From NCBI GenBank assembly GCA_002049455.2, contig KV919055.1:1-64000 (forward strand): 64,000 bases of DNA, written 5' to 3'. The notes under the pieces are model-generated. The model had not been told where the DNA came from, searched no databases, and was given only the letters and a program-made list of their open reading frames with translations. Positions within the stretch are counted from its first letter, which is position 1; every line of letters begins with the position of its first letter. The position numbers were made by a program, and so were the translations under genes. Shown one piece after another: positions 9,250 through 20,151 of the stretch. Source of the DNA: Porphyra umbilicalis. Taxonomy: Eukaryota; Rhodophyta; Bangiophyceae; Bangiales; Bangiaceae.

Positions 9250-11904
9250 ATGGACCCTGCGTCGGCACCGGACGATATGCCGATGCCGATCCCGCACGTC
9301 TGGCCGACCGTGCCGGTGTCGACGGACGCTGCTGCGGCGGCTTCGCTACTACGTGGGGGTACGGCCACGCCCACGGACGGCCCCACGGCCTTGGCGCCCG
9401 TTCCTGTCGCCGCCGCCTCGGTGGCGGCCGGGCCGACCTCGCCGGTCCGGACCGCCTTGATCGCGCCCGTGGCCGCGGCGCCCGCCGCTGAGGTGGCTGC
9501 GCCAGAGGCGCCGCTGCGCGCGAGTGCCCCCGCGGGTGCCCCCGTGGCCATGGTGCCCGTGTCTGCTGTCCCTGTCTCGTTGGCGGCCGGGCCCACAACC
9601 CCGCCCGTGGCCACCGCCTCTACGTCGGCCGCTCCGTCGACTGCTGCACCAAGGACGCGGCCCAGCCCTGGCGCGGGTGTGCGCGTGGGTGGCGTGCCTG
9701 TCTTCGCTGAGCATGCGCTGCCGACGGGGACTGTACCAGATGTGGCCGCGGCGGCAGCGGCAGCAGCGGCTGCCACGGCTGGGTCGGCATTCACTGCTCG
9801 CCAGAAGGGGTTATCGCTGATCTTCCGCGCCGTTTCCCGCGTCGGGCCAGCTGTCAATGACAAGGACGTTGCTGTCCCCGTATTGATGGTCATCTGGTTC
9901 GTGTCGCACATGACGTTCCTGGCCGGACCACTCGCCGGTGGAACTGAGAAGGCCCTTCACCTGGAGCTTTCCGATCTCTTCAAGGATTCACCCATGGACG
10001 GGTGGTTGTGGCTTTGTCGTGCGTACGGGCTGTGCAGCCGTGGTCTCTTCCTCTTGGCGCGGGTCATGTTCGAGCACCAGCTTGGCGGCCAGCCCCCGTC
10101 AATCCCGGACTGGTTGCTCGAGCGCCTTAACCCCACCAAGAGTCACCAGTGGCTGTCGCGCCGTCTCGTCATGCGGCTCTTCCTGGACTTATGGGTGACC
10201 GACGGTCTGCCTGGATGTCTCTCCGTGGCAGAGCTGGCGTCTTTGCGCTCTAATTTGGGTACGGAGAACGGGCGGGCGGCGGCGCGGGCGGCGCGCTGTA
10301 CCATCGTTGAAGGTCTCAGTCCGAGTGGTCATTACACCACGATGGCACGGCTGGAGTTTGACTGGAACTTTCCTTGGAAGACGGATGGCGCGACAGTTGC
10401 TCTCGTCTCCAGTTTGACCCCGGGCTTTCTTAAGGTGCCGCACGGCGCGCTGACCACTGTCAAGACGTGGCCGGTATCGGCAGAGACCACCGTCGCCAAG
10501 AAGGTCGCCGGTCGCAGGCGTGGCCTTCCAGGGCGCTCACCTGGTGGGCCGCCATCCCGCAAAGTTCCTGCTCGCGGCGCAGCGGCTGTGGCCTCTCCAT
10601 CATCCGCCCCGGCGAAGCGCAAGACAAAGCCTGCTGGAAGCGCAGCAGTTGACGCTGCAACAAGCTTTGTACCGGCGCTGGTAGACATCCCAGGCTGCTC
10701 GACGGCGACAATTGAGTCATGTGCTGCCTGGCCGCGTGGTGCATGGGCGGCGCAAGTCCCTTTGGCAGCGCATTTGGACCACTCCCTGGCTGGTTGGGTG
10801 CAACTCAAGATTCGTTTGAAGCTTCAGCCGCCTCCACCGCAGCCGCGCGCGATGTCGACGCTGCCTGAGTCCGCGGCCATGCACGGAGGTGTGGCGCATG
10901 GTCGTAGCGGGCGCTATCTGTACCACTTGACGGTTGTGCAGATGAGGACGGTCATCACGCCTGAGACGTCGGCGTTGGGGACCAGAATTCGGGCAGCTTC
11001 GGGGCTGCTGTCTTCCTGCCAGTCGTCGACATTCCTCGCGGGTGTGTGCAGTGTCGCCGCGGATGTGATCGGCGAGCGCGCACAAGTGCGGAGGGACCGG
11101 GGCTCGTTGGCGACTGCGGCGTCCCCGGTCAGCCCTCTGACGAGCCAGGAGCGATTCAGTGGACCTGCCTCGTCAGCGGTGGACGCAGGCGCTGAAGGTA
11201 TGACCGGGTCAGCCATCTACTCTGGGGCTCCCTCTACCTTGACTGCTCCTTCCCCCACCGCCCTTGACGGTTCGACGGCCACCGCGGCGGTTGTCGGGAC
11301 GAGGCCTGACACCTCTGCCGGCTCTTCGATCCCTGCCGCCGCCGCTGCCGCCGTGGCGTCGTCGACAGTCACCTCCACTTTTGTCGTTGGGGCGTCGATA
11401 ACGCCGTCTGCGCTTAGCGTGCGCCCGGCTGTCGCTGTCGCCCACGTTCCCGGGTCGCCGCCCACCGCCACCTTGGGCGCGCCGGCGGCCGCCGCTGGCG
11501 CTGACGCGTCAACCGCCGTTGCCGCTTCAACAGTCGCTGCAGCAGCAGATGGTGCCACCACGGCATCCCCTGCCGTTGGCGCGTCGACAACAGCAGCCGC
11601 TTCTGTCGACGATTCTCGGTCGCCGGCCGTCCTCAATAGGGCCGGGTCGGCGGCGGTGGCGACTATTGGCGCTTCGGTGGCCACCGTAGCGCTCAGAGGG
11701 CTTGAACCCAACTCGTCGGACGTGCGCATGACGGTGGACTACGCTCTTCCACCACCCGCTGAGAAGTACTCATTTTGTCATTCGTTCTTCTCGGACATGA
11801 GACTTCCACGAATCCCTCAGCATAAGCGCGACGCTGGACGGTTGTGTGTCGTGGCGGGTGCTGAGGAAGACCCCTCTGACGATGACGATGAACACCTGGC
11901 CTAG
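9250..11904 (+). CDS. Large unknown protein with one globular region and Ala/Pro-rich flanks
   Basis: Intronless 884-residue frame. Residues 1-175 are Ala/Pro/Val-rich. Residues about 180-420 look globular and are rich in aromatic and hydrophobic residues (VAVPVLMVIWFVSHMTFLAG, then DGWLWLCRAYGLCSRGLFLL, then LVMRLFLDLWVTDGLPG). Basic linkers follow (KKVAGRRRGLPGRS, PAKRKTKPAG). Residues 480-620 are mixed, 640-830 are Ala/Thr/Ser-rich, and the C-terminus is acidic (EEDPSDDDDEHLA). No family is recognised. A single frame this long without introns, flanked by other unassigned long frames, could be an orphan gene or an element-encoded protein. The hydrophobic stretches do not form clear multi-pass membrane topology. 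Confidence 0.55.
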   Translation: MDPASAPDDMPMPIPHVWPTVPVSTDAAAAASLLRGGTATPTDGPTALAPVPVAAASVAAGPTSPVRTALIAPVAAAPAAEVAAPEAPLRASAPAGAPVAMVPVSAVPVSLAAGPTTPPVATASTSAAPSTAAPRTRPSPGAGVRVGGVPVFAEHALPTGTVPDVAAAAAAAAAATAGSAFTARQKGLSLIFRAVSRVGPAVNDKDVAVPVLMVIWFVSHMTFLAGPLAGGTEKALHLELSDLFKDSPMDGWLWLCRAYGLCSRGLFLLARVMFEHQLGGQPPSIPDWLLERLNPTKSHQWLSRRLVMRLFLDLWVTDGLPGCLSVAELASLRSNLGTENGRAAARAARCTIVEGLSPSGHYTTMARLEFDWNFPWKTDGATVALVSSLTPGFLKVPHGALTTVKTWPVSAETTVAKKVAGRRRGLPGRSPGGPPSRKVPARGAAAVASPSSAPAKRKTKPAGSAAVDAATSFVPALVDIPGCSTATIESCAAWPRGAWAAQVPLAAHLDHSLAGWVQLKIRLKLQPPPPQPRAMSTLPESAAMHGGVAHGRSGRYLYHLTVVQMRTVITPETSALGTRIRAASGLLSSCQSSTFLAGVCSVAADVIGERAQVRRDRGSLATAASPVSPLTSQERFSGPASSAVDAGAEGMTGSAIYSGAPSTLTAPSPTALDGSTATAAVVGTRPDTSAGSSIPAAAAAAVASSTVTSTFVVGASITPSALSVRPAVAVAHVPGSPPTATLGAPAAAAGADASTAVAASTVAAAADGATTASPAVGASTTAAASVDDSRSPAVLNRAGSAAVATIGASVATVALRGLEPNSSDVRMTVDYALPPPAEKYSFCHSFFSDMRLPRIPQHKRDAGRLCVVAGAEEDPSDDDDEHLA

Positions 11905-12240
11905 TTCTAGTCCAAGTAAACCACTCTCTTTTTTTCTCCGTTGTATTCCTCGTCCGCCCGATCCCCCATCCCGCCCACTGATTCTTTGTCCGCCCACTGT
12001 CGTTGTCGAAGCCCCCGTCTCCCACGTCACCCCACTGCCCCCACTACACTGCACAAGCGTGCAGGCTGAAAAGAGTGGCAACACAACAGCAGCGTAGAGG
12101 CACCACTTCAGCGCATCCCTACCCACAAAGTCGACAACCCCCCGTACTCCCCTACCCGCTCTAACACATCGTAGTCAAACTTGCTCGCCCCTCCCGTCGC
12201 TGGTAAGAGGGAAGACCTCCGCGGAAAAAACGGGTTTCGG

Positions 12241-12290
12241 CTACATGACGGGCGGGGCACCGCTGCTACATGACGGGCGGGGCACCTCTG
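12241..12290. repeat. Tandem duplication, 25 bp x 2
   Basis: Bases 12241-12265 (starting CTACATGACGGGCGGGGCAC) are repeated at 12266-12290 with one difference near the end. Confidence 0.85.
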
Positions 12291-12487
12291 ACTTAGCAGG
12301 CAGGATGTAAAAGAATCCCAGCACTCCTCCCTCGATGACGGAAGCACCGAGTAGCCACGTGGCCCCGAGTGGGAAAGGCGGGAGGGGGGCTTGGCTGCAG
12401 GACCAGGGACAGTGCTAGTGCCCTCCATTCCTCAGACATTACGGGAGAGACGAGGTTGGGGAAGCAGAGACACGAGGCTCGGAGACT

Positions 12488-12566
12488 GCGGCGGGGAGGC
12501 GGGGAGGCGCTGGGGAGGCGGTCGGGGAGGCGAGGAGGCGCCGGGGAGGCGGTCGGGGAGGCGTTG
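12488..12566. repeat. GGGGAGGCG minisatellite
   Basis: About eight degenerate copies of GG(G)GAGGCG, partly arranged as a higher-order GGGGAGGCGGTC unit. Confidence 0.8.
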
Positions 12567-14336
12567 TCGCTGCCCAGACGAACACACGACGTGTACAAAA
12601 ACCGGCCTCTGGGTCCCCCCCATTTACTCACAGTCTGCACCTTCGACGGCGACGAACGCGATGGACTTCCGGGCTCGACAGCCACTTCCCACATTGACTG
12701 TTCTGAAGTCGATGTTGACTCTCAACGCAGCTGCCCCGTTCTGCCGTAGCCCCCCTCGCGGACATCAGTTTGACAAATGTCCATGGGGGCCACCGCACAC
12801 CTTGACGTGTCCATTCTTCGCTATTTTGGACGACCTCCACTCGGGTGGCGCCACGATAACCGAGCGGTCTCCAATTGTGTGCCACACGTTTGCCTCAGTC
12901 GACGGTTAGTCGACGGTTTCGGCATTCACATCTGGTTTCGGGGCCCCTTGCGCTGGTTTCAGGGACTCAGTACTCCTGAGTTGTCGAGCAAGTCCGCTGA
13001 TGTCAAGGAGATAGCTGGGCGGAAGCACAATCACAAGGCGCTAATCTAGTTAATTTAAGAGGCAAACCTGAGGTGAGCGACTGTTGTCGCCCATCAATGC
13101 ACGAGGGCTCCCGCACTTGCCTGTTGCGAAGCGCGGTCGAGAGCGTGACAGCTTGAAGCTGCATGAGCCCCCCGACAGTCAGTTCTTCTGGTCTGGTCAT
13201 GTCACTGCTCCAATGAAGCGTCCATATTCGTCTGCGATTCATGTCGATTCATGTCGATTCAAGTCGAGGGTGTCTATCATTGGCTGACCTTGAAGACGAT
13301 AGCGGTGCTCTATTGGCTTGTTCCAGCTGTCGGTAGAGGCACTCTGGCGAGATATGAGGCGCTGACGTGTTCTGGCCGGACCCAGCATTCGTTGTGCGCA
13401 AGTCGTGCCGGTGTTCCGCATTTTGCTCGCCCGATTTCGCAAAAGAAGGTCTTGAGCAAGAGCAGCGGCGACCATCGCAAAAAAAAAACGCCAAATGCGT
13501 CCAGCGAGCCTTAAGGAGCACTGCGCAGGCACCTCGGCAGGCACGTCGTGAGTTCTCGCTCATACGTTGGACTGGGCAGCCGACGGAGAAAAGACTCCCT
13601 CGGAACCAGTTTCGACGGCGGAGCAACCTGGCCGCACGAACCCCGTCCGGTCTTTCGCCGACCGGTTTTCTACACTGTTCAAAGAAATTCACTCGAATGA
13701 CATTTCCACCGACCGCCGAGTGTCGTACAGCGGAGCCGGTTTTTACATTTTGCCGCTCACGACCAGGCAAGAGCGCCCATGGAAGCGTGAAGGTGCGGTG
13801 TGGCGCGACACGGCGGGCGCCCCGACGCCGCCCGCTGGTGTCTCGTGCAACGTCCGTGGGGCACCGCCGCCGCCTGGAGCGCCGCGCCCAAATCCCGACC
13901 CGTCGCCGCGTCGCTGCGCATGGACGCAACCGCCACGGAGGGGGGCCCCCGTGGCATGGTCACCGCCCACCAGCCGGCGGCGGCGGGGGGCCCCCGTCGC
14001 CGCCGCCGCACCCCCGCGCCGTTGCGCCGTCACCGCCGCCGACGTTGCCGCCGCCGCCGCCGCCCGCGTCGAGGCGCCTGGCGAGGCGGCCAGCAACCCG
14101 TCGGTGGCGCCCGCCGCGCGCGTCGCGGTGGCCGTGGCGGCGGGTGGAGGCGCCCCGCGCCGGGCGCATTGGCGGCTGCCACGCGTAGAGGCGCGCCGGC
14201 AGCTGTCCCGACGTGCCCGCGAGCTCGTTTGTGGGGAAGGTAGGACGGGGGATGAAGGCGGGTGGCCGGGCGGCGTGGCATTTGGCATTAACGGAGCAAG
14301 GGAGAGCGCAGGCTCGAAATTTTTACATTTCGACGT

Positions 14337-17300
14337 TCACGCCTCCAAGTCGGCACACCGCCGCGCAGCCTGGTCCTGCTCAACGATGGAGACAAATACG
14401 TCCTCCAGCGTCGACTGGGACACCCCCCAGTCGTCCACGCCCAGCCGCCCTCGCGACGCTTCCATGACGTCAAACACGCGGCCGAGGTGCACCGAGCGGG
14501 GTAGGGAAAAGGTGACGCTGCCGCCGAGGCTGTCTGGCAGCAGCACCGCGTCGGCGGCCAGCTCCCCGCGGACGACCGCGCCGAGCGCCTCGACGTGCGC
14601 CGCCGGCAGGGAGGCGGTCAGGCGGTAGCCTGCAGACAGGTCGAGGACGAGCCCCGAAGGGGCGCCGACCGCCACGAGGCGGCCCGCCGACATGATGCCG
14701 ACGCGGCCGCACAGCCGCGAGCACTCCTCCATGCTGTGGGTGGTGAGGACGATGGTCTTGCCTGCCCGCTGCGATTGGATACAATCCCACAGGCGGTAGC
14801 GGGAGCGGGGGTCCAACCCGGAACTCGGCTCGTCCAGCAGGACGATCGACGGGTTGCCCATAAAAGCAATGGCGACTGACAAGCGGCGCTGCGGAGCGGA
14901 AGAAGAACCAAGAAAGCACACCAGTGCGCGTACAGCGGTCCACAGGGTCAGTGTCAGACAGGACAAGAAGAGACAAGAGGCGGTCCGCGGCTTGCACATG
15001 CCAAACGGCGAATCGGGTCGCTCACGCCGTTCGCTCCTTGTCGCGATGACGCCCAACCCCGAGCGACAGGGAAAAAGCGTAGGCCCTCGGCCGAGTCGCT
15101 CCTGCCGGCACGAACCGCACAGCCATGGCGCCGCCGCCCAAGCAGCAGCCCCTGCCCCCCCTCGGACGTACCTTCATCCCCCCCGAATAGGCGCTCACCG
15201 CCCGCTGCCCCACACTCGTCAGCTCCATGCTCTCCAGCGCCGCCGCCACCGCCCCTTTCACGTCCCTAACCCCCTTGATGCGGGCATACAGCGCGAGGTG
15301 TTCGGCCCCCGTCAGCACCCCCCACAACACGTCGTGTTGCGGGCACACGCCGAGCTTGCGGCGGATGCCCTTGACGTCCGCGTCGAGGTTGATTCCGTCC
15401 ATAAACACCTCCCCCCCCGACGGCTTGGACACACCCGTCAGCACAGAGAGCAACGACGTCTTCCCCGCCCCGTTGGCGCCGAGCAGCCCAAAGACCGAGT
15501 CGGGGGGCACCGCTACGCTCAGGCCGTCGACCGCACGCAGCGGCGGGCGGCCCGGGTAGACCTTGACGAGGTGGTGGAGGACAATGCCGCCGTCGCCGGC
15601 GCCGAGCGCCGCCGCCCGCGCCACCTCCGCCGCCACATGGACCGCCGGCGGCGGGGCGGTGGGGAACGTGTCGCCGACGCCCGCGGCGCCTGGAGCGCCG
15701 TCGGGCGACGGCGGGGTGGCCGCCTTGGCCGCCGCCACCGCCGCGGCGGCCGCACTAGCGTCCCGCCGCACCTGGTGGGGGAGGAAGCGCCACCCCGCCC
15801 CCCGGTAGATGCCCAGGAAGAAGAGCGGGTGGAGCGGGACGGCGCCGGCGGCGGGGAGCACGTGGTCGAGGTAGTAGCCCAGCGCCATCAGGACGACCCA
15901 CTGCACGCCAAAGTAGGCGAAGACGGTACAAAACTGCCCGTCGCCGCTGCACATGCCGTACGATACGGTGCCGTAGGTGGTTTTGAAGGTCGGGACGCCG
16001 ACGCCGGCGGCGCTGAGAATGCCGGCGTGCGACACGGCACGCAAGAATGCGAGGGATGGGACCACCGAGAGGCCGTTGAGGAGCGCCACCGCGTTGGTCT
16101 CGGCGCTGTTGGCGGGGGGGAGAGGGGGGTGAAAGCAAGCCGCAAGCATACCCGGACAATCAACGGAGACGGAAGTGAGTCACCAGGCCGCGCGTGAGCC
16201 GCGCCACGAGCAAAGGAGAGGGTGGGACAAGTTAGCGGTGCCCGCCCGCTCGGTCGGCGCCGCACGCACCCAGCCCGCCGCCCCAACCGACCGATGCACC
16301 CCGACAAATCCCACACCAGCGAGACACGCCAGACGCACGCGCACGTACATAGCCAGACGGATGTGCAGGGCGCCGCCCATCAACGTCGAGACGATAATGA
16401 TCCCCCAGCCAGTCACCATCGCCGTCTCTGGGTTGGAAAAAAACGGGGCGAGAAAGAGGGCGAGGGCGACCATGACGTGCCCCCACAAGAAAAACAGCGT
16501 GCCAAACGCCACTGGTGACGTGTCGACGTACAGGTCGATGCGCGCCCCGTACCCAATCCCCGTCAACACCGACGCGGCAATCAAGTATTGCAGATAGCAA
16601 GCCGCGTACGTGGCGAGCCAGTAGGTGCGTGAGAGGAGGCCGTGCGCATGCATCATTTGGCGGAGGCCCGACGTGCGCTCCGCGACGAGCATGCGGAGAA
16701 AGCTTGGCAGCAGCAGGTGGTAGAGGAGCACGAGTGCCACGCTCAAGATGATGGACAAGGCGCTGGCGCCGTCGTCCCAACTGGGAAACTTGGGGACGAC
16801 TGGGAATAGGCGCAGGTAGACGGCCGCCGACGCCGACGGGTCGACCGCGTCGCGCAGCACCGCGTTCGTCACTGCCGCGACGCCCGCAACGAGCGGGCAC
16901 TCGGACGAGCAGGGGATACCCGCCGTGGCGGAGCCGTTGACAAAGACGGTGGCGCGGAGCCCAATGGGCCCCCCCGCCGCCGCCCCGCCGCCGCCGCCGT
17001 CGCCGCCGCCGCCAACGTAGCGGTCGACGGCTAGGGCGGCGGCGACGCGCGGCGCGTCGGCCACCCCCCCCGGCGCCCGGTACAGGGAGCGATAAAAGGC
17101 GCCGCGGTCGGTGTAGCCGCGCGAGCGGGTGCCGTAGAGGGTGTCGACCCACCCCCCCCGCGTCGCGGTGATGGCCACCTGCTCGGCGGGCGACGGGTCC
17201 CAAGTGGGCGGCACGAAAGACGGCCGCCCGAGGCCGACGCCGCCCGGGTAGACGAGCGGGCCCGCCGACCAGGCGCGCAGTAGGCCGCTGCCGTTGGCGG

Positions 17301-17766
17301 CGGGCGCCGCCGCGCCGGCGGCGACGCGCTCGCACGCCCCCCGCAGGGCGTCCAACGTCGGCGCCCCACACGGCGCGTACGCGACCGAGCCGACGGCGGC
17401 CGCGTCGCCCGATGCGTCCAACACGGAGAGGCGAAACGGCGGGGAGCCGGCCGGCGACGAGTCGCACACGCCCGGCAGCGCCGACCACCCCGCCGGGTCA
17501 AAGCCGTCGTTAACGTGGCACCACCGGTCGCCGACGTGCGCGGGCGCAAAGCCGCCAGTGACGTTTTGTTCTTGCGGCGACACGTCGGGCGGGAGCTCAC
17601 AGGCGTCGTCGGGCGACTCGCGAACAAAGACCTTGACGAGCACCGCAATGACGATGAGCAGGAGGGGGGAAAAGAGGAACTGGCACACGTTGATGCACGT
17701 CTGCCGCCGCTGAAAGTGCCACGAGCGGATGAGGAGGCCCGTCGATTGGGAGGCGGCGAGGCCCAT
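14337..17766 (-). CDS. Half-size ABCA-family ABC transporter, three exons
   Basis: Exons on the minus strand are 17766-16349, 16105-15172 and 14888-14337; introns are 243 and 283 bp with GT-AG borders, and the spliced product is 967 residues. Architecture is one transmembrane domain plus one nucleotide-binding domain, as in plant half-size ABCA (ATH) proteins. The first membrane span (VCQFLFSPLLLIVIAVLVKV) is followed by a large loop with NVT and NGS glycosylation motifs, then about five spans from residue 360. NBD motifs: Walker A GANGAGKT (about 682-689), Q-loop CPQHDV, signature SGGMKRRLS formed exactly across the second junction, Walker B VLLDEP (D803, E804), and H-loop H835. The start at 17766 (MGLAASQ) sits just before the conserved LLIRSWHFQRRQ entry into the first span. 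Likely role is lipid or amphiphile export; the substrate cannot be read. Confidence 0.9.
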
Positions 17767-19148
17767 GGCGGCGGCGGCGGTGGCGGTCAGCCGGCAGCCG
17801 CAGGGGGGGGGGGGGCAGGGGGAGCGCCGGCTCGGCACGACGCAGCCGCCAACGAGAGCGAGGATGGAGACGGGGGGGGAAGCCACAAAGACCAAACCCG
17901 AGGGACTCGACGACGTCAGACGGGCACGCAGCACGGCCGCCCGACGCAAACGGAGCGCCCATGACGGGCACGCGGGACAGCCTTTGTAGGGTCGATGAAG
18001 GCGGACGCGGAGCTCGGGCAGCGCGTCAAAAGACCCACCGCCACCAACCTTGTCACGGAGAACGTCTCAACCCATCCTCGTATGGTCGTTGCGCCAAAAG
18101 CTGGGATACGTACATTGATCCGCGCAGGAGCGAATCCATCCATCAACCGTCGGGATTGCTCGAGGCCCGGTCAGGCGCGCCTCGGCGAGGCAGAAAATCG
18201 AGCCGCTTTTTGCGGGTCCTGTTCGGAAGGTGGGTTCGCTGTAATGGGGAGGGTGTCTGGATGCGCCACGTTGACATGAAAGCCGCGCTACATTTTATGG
18301 GCAGCAGGGTGGGGTTAAGATGCGTCAGCCAATCAATTGCCCCGTCACAAAGCTTGTTCACATTTCTCGCGGGATGCGAACAGCTGTGCACTGACTGTGG
18401 ATCCCGCCAAAAAACAGACGCACAGCGCCGCACCATGCTCGCGCGCGCGCGCCGCCCCACGACGGCCTGAGACCCCGCTGGCCAGTGGGCGGCGCTCACC
18501 GGCGACGCGGCCTCACTCGGCGGCGGCGGCGGGGAAGGGGGAATGGGGGGTTATAGTGTGGAGGCTCCCCGGGGGCGGACGTGGCGGCGGCGGCGGCGGC
18601 GGCGGTGGAGGGGTTTTGCCGGTGCCGCCGGCGCTGCCGCTGGCAGCAGTGCCGCGCGCGCCGCGTCTCTGCCGCCGCGTCGGGCGCAACGGCGACTGCG
18701 GCGACAGGCACAGATGCGACGGGCCCGCGGTGGCGCCCGCCGCGCCGAGACGCGGAGCCGGTGCCGAGCCGGCGGGGAGCAACGCACCCGCCCGTCGCCG
18801 TAGGCGTCGGCCGTCGTGACGGCGGGGGGCGGGGCGCGGGCGCCGTCGCCGTGGCCTCTTGCCGCCGCCGCCGACGGCCGACCGGCCCGCCGGCCGCCGC
18901 GTCCGCGTCGGCGGCGGGAGCGGCCGCCCCCCCGCGGCGGCAACGGCCGCCCCCCCCCCGCCGCCAAGGCGTAGACATTGACAACAAAGTCGATTCCTTT
19001 TTACCAACTGGCGGCGCACGGGCGGGCGGCATGGGCTGCCGCCCCCGACCGCCGCGTCGGCGTCGATGGCAGCGGCGGGGTGCCACACCCCCCCTGCGCC
19101 CATCGCTGTCGGGAATGTGTGGGGTGTCCGCGTCCCTCCCAACCCTCG

Positions 19149-19240
19149 ACCCACCACCAATGTCCTCGTCCAGCCACCCCCCCACCCAGGCGGGACCCAC
19201 CGCCAATGTCCTCGTCCTGCCACCCCCCCACCCAGGCGGG
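19149..19240. repeat. Tandem duplication, 46-bp unit
   Basis: Two nearly identical copies starting ACCCACC(A/G)CCAATGTCCTC, each ending in a C-run and ACCCAGGCGGG. Confidence 0.8.
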
Positions 19241-19660
19241 GCAGTAAATTTAGCACCCGGTCGTCTCGTGCCCGTCCCCACGTCGATGCCGTCGCCACCA
19301 CTCCGTACCGCTGCCAGCGCCGCGTGTGCGCGCGCCGCTGGGGGCGGACGCGAGCGTCGCCAGCGCCCACTGGACGGGCGTGTAGGGTGGCGCCGAGCGG
19401 GACGGCAGTGGACGCCGCCGTCGCCACCGTCGTCGTCCTCGCTGCCGCCCGTTTATTCGACGGCAGCGACGCGCATCGTCGGCAAAGGCGACGAAGAGGA
19501 GCACCACGATTGTCCCCGCTGCCGAGACGACGACCGTGGGTGGGGCCGGGCGGGGGGGTGAGCGGCGCCCGAGAGGTTCATGGCGCGGGGAGTTGGGGGG
19601 TTGAGCGCAGGGGGCGCCCAATGCCGGTCGGTGGAGGATGGGGCGTCGACGCCGGCACCC

Positions 19661-20151
19661 GCGCAGTGCTCCTTAAAGCATGGGCGCACGCAAGCCCGTT
19701 TTCGCAAGAAATTCTTCTCAGACGGCATGTTGCAGCACAAGATGTTGTAGCATGAACATGTGCTGCAGCAAGTTCTTGTCTTTTGACGGTTGGTGGGTAG
19801 AGCGTGGATATGTAAGCTGCCAATCAGTGCTTCAGAACCTTGACCCAAAGAGCATGGCGCGCCCTCATCGCAAGTTTCTTGCAGGGTTCGATACGTGCGG
19901 TTGTTGACGCACTCTGAAGCGCAGTTCTGCAGCATGAAAACGTGTTCTCTTGCACTCACAGTCTGCACCACCGCGTGACGCTTCTTGTTATATGAATTTT
20001 ACAAGTGCGATCCGTGCAAAACCTTGTTGCAAACCACTTGTACTGAAAATTGGGCCACAGGGTACTGTGAGGGGGGTGCCAACAAGTTCTTGGAGTCCAA
20101 AACGTGCCGATTCGCTGCTTGCGTGCGCCCACGCTTTGAGGAGCACTGCGC
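19661..20151. mobile_element. MITE-like element with 35-bp terminal inverted repeats
   Basis: Bases 19661-19695 (starting GCGCAGTGCTCCTTAAAGCA) match the reverse complement of 20117-20151 at 33 of 35 positions. The interior of about 420 bp is less GC-rich than the flanks and encodes no transposase. No clear target-site duplication is visible (flanks CACCC and CGCCC). The same end motif occurs alone at 13511-13526. Size and structure fit a non-autonomous DNA transposon. The superfamily cannot be named. Confidence 0.55.

Larger units (their letters stand above)
11905..14336. other. Intergenic region with GC-rich minisatellites
   Basis: No gene is supported. It contains the 25-bp duplication (12241), the GGGGAGGCG array (12488), a ten-base direct repeat ATTCATGTCG near 13239-13267, an A10 run near 13481, and a solitary copy of the MITE end motif (TTAAGGAGCACTGCGC, 13511-13526). 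13780-14220 is GC-rich and open on both strands, but nothing protein-like stands out. Confidence 0.45.

Noticed and set aside
13567..14628. 353-codon plus-strand frame
   Set aside because: It overlaps the 3' end of the ABC transporter in antisense; its translation is Arg/Pro/Ala-rich without domain-like sequence.
19250..19579. Minus-strand frame with a hydrophobic segment (VVVSAAGTIVVLLFVAFADDA) after a possible ATG at 19579
   Set aside because: It needs a frame change in a C7 run within the first 15 codons, and the rest is Arg-rich low complexity. Possible small membrane protein, but not supported enough to call.
19880..19895. GGTTCGAT resembling a tRNA B box
   Set aside because: No A box at the right distance and no acceptor-stem pairing; it lies inside the MITE-like element.
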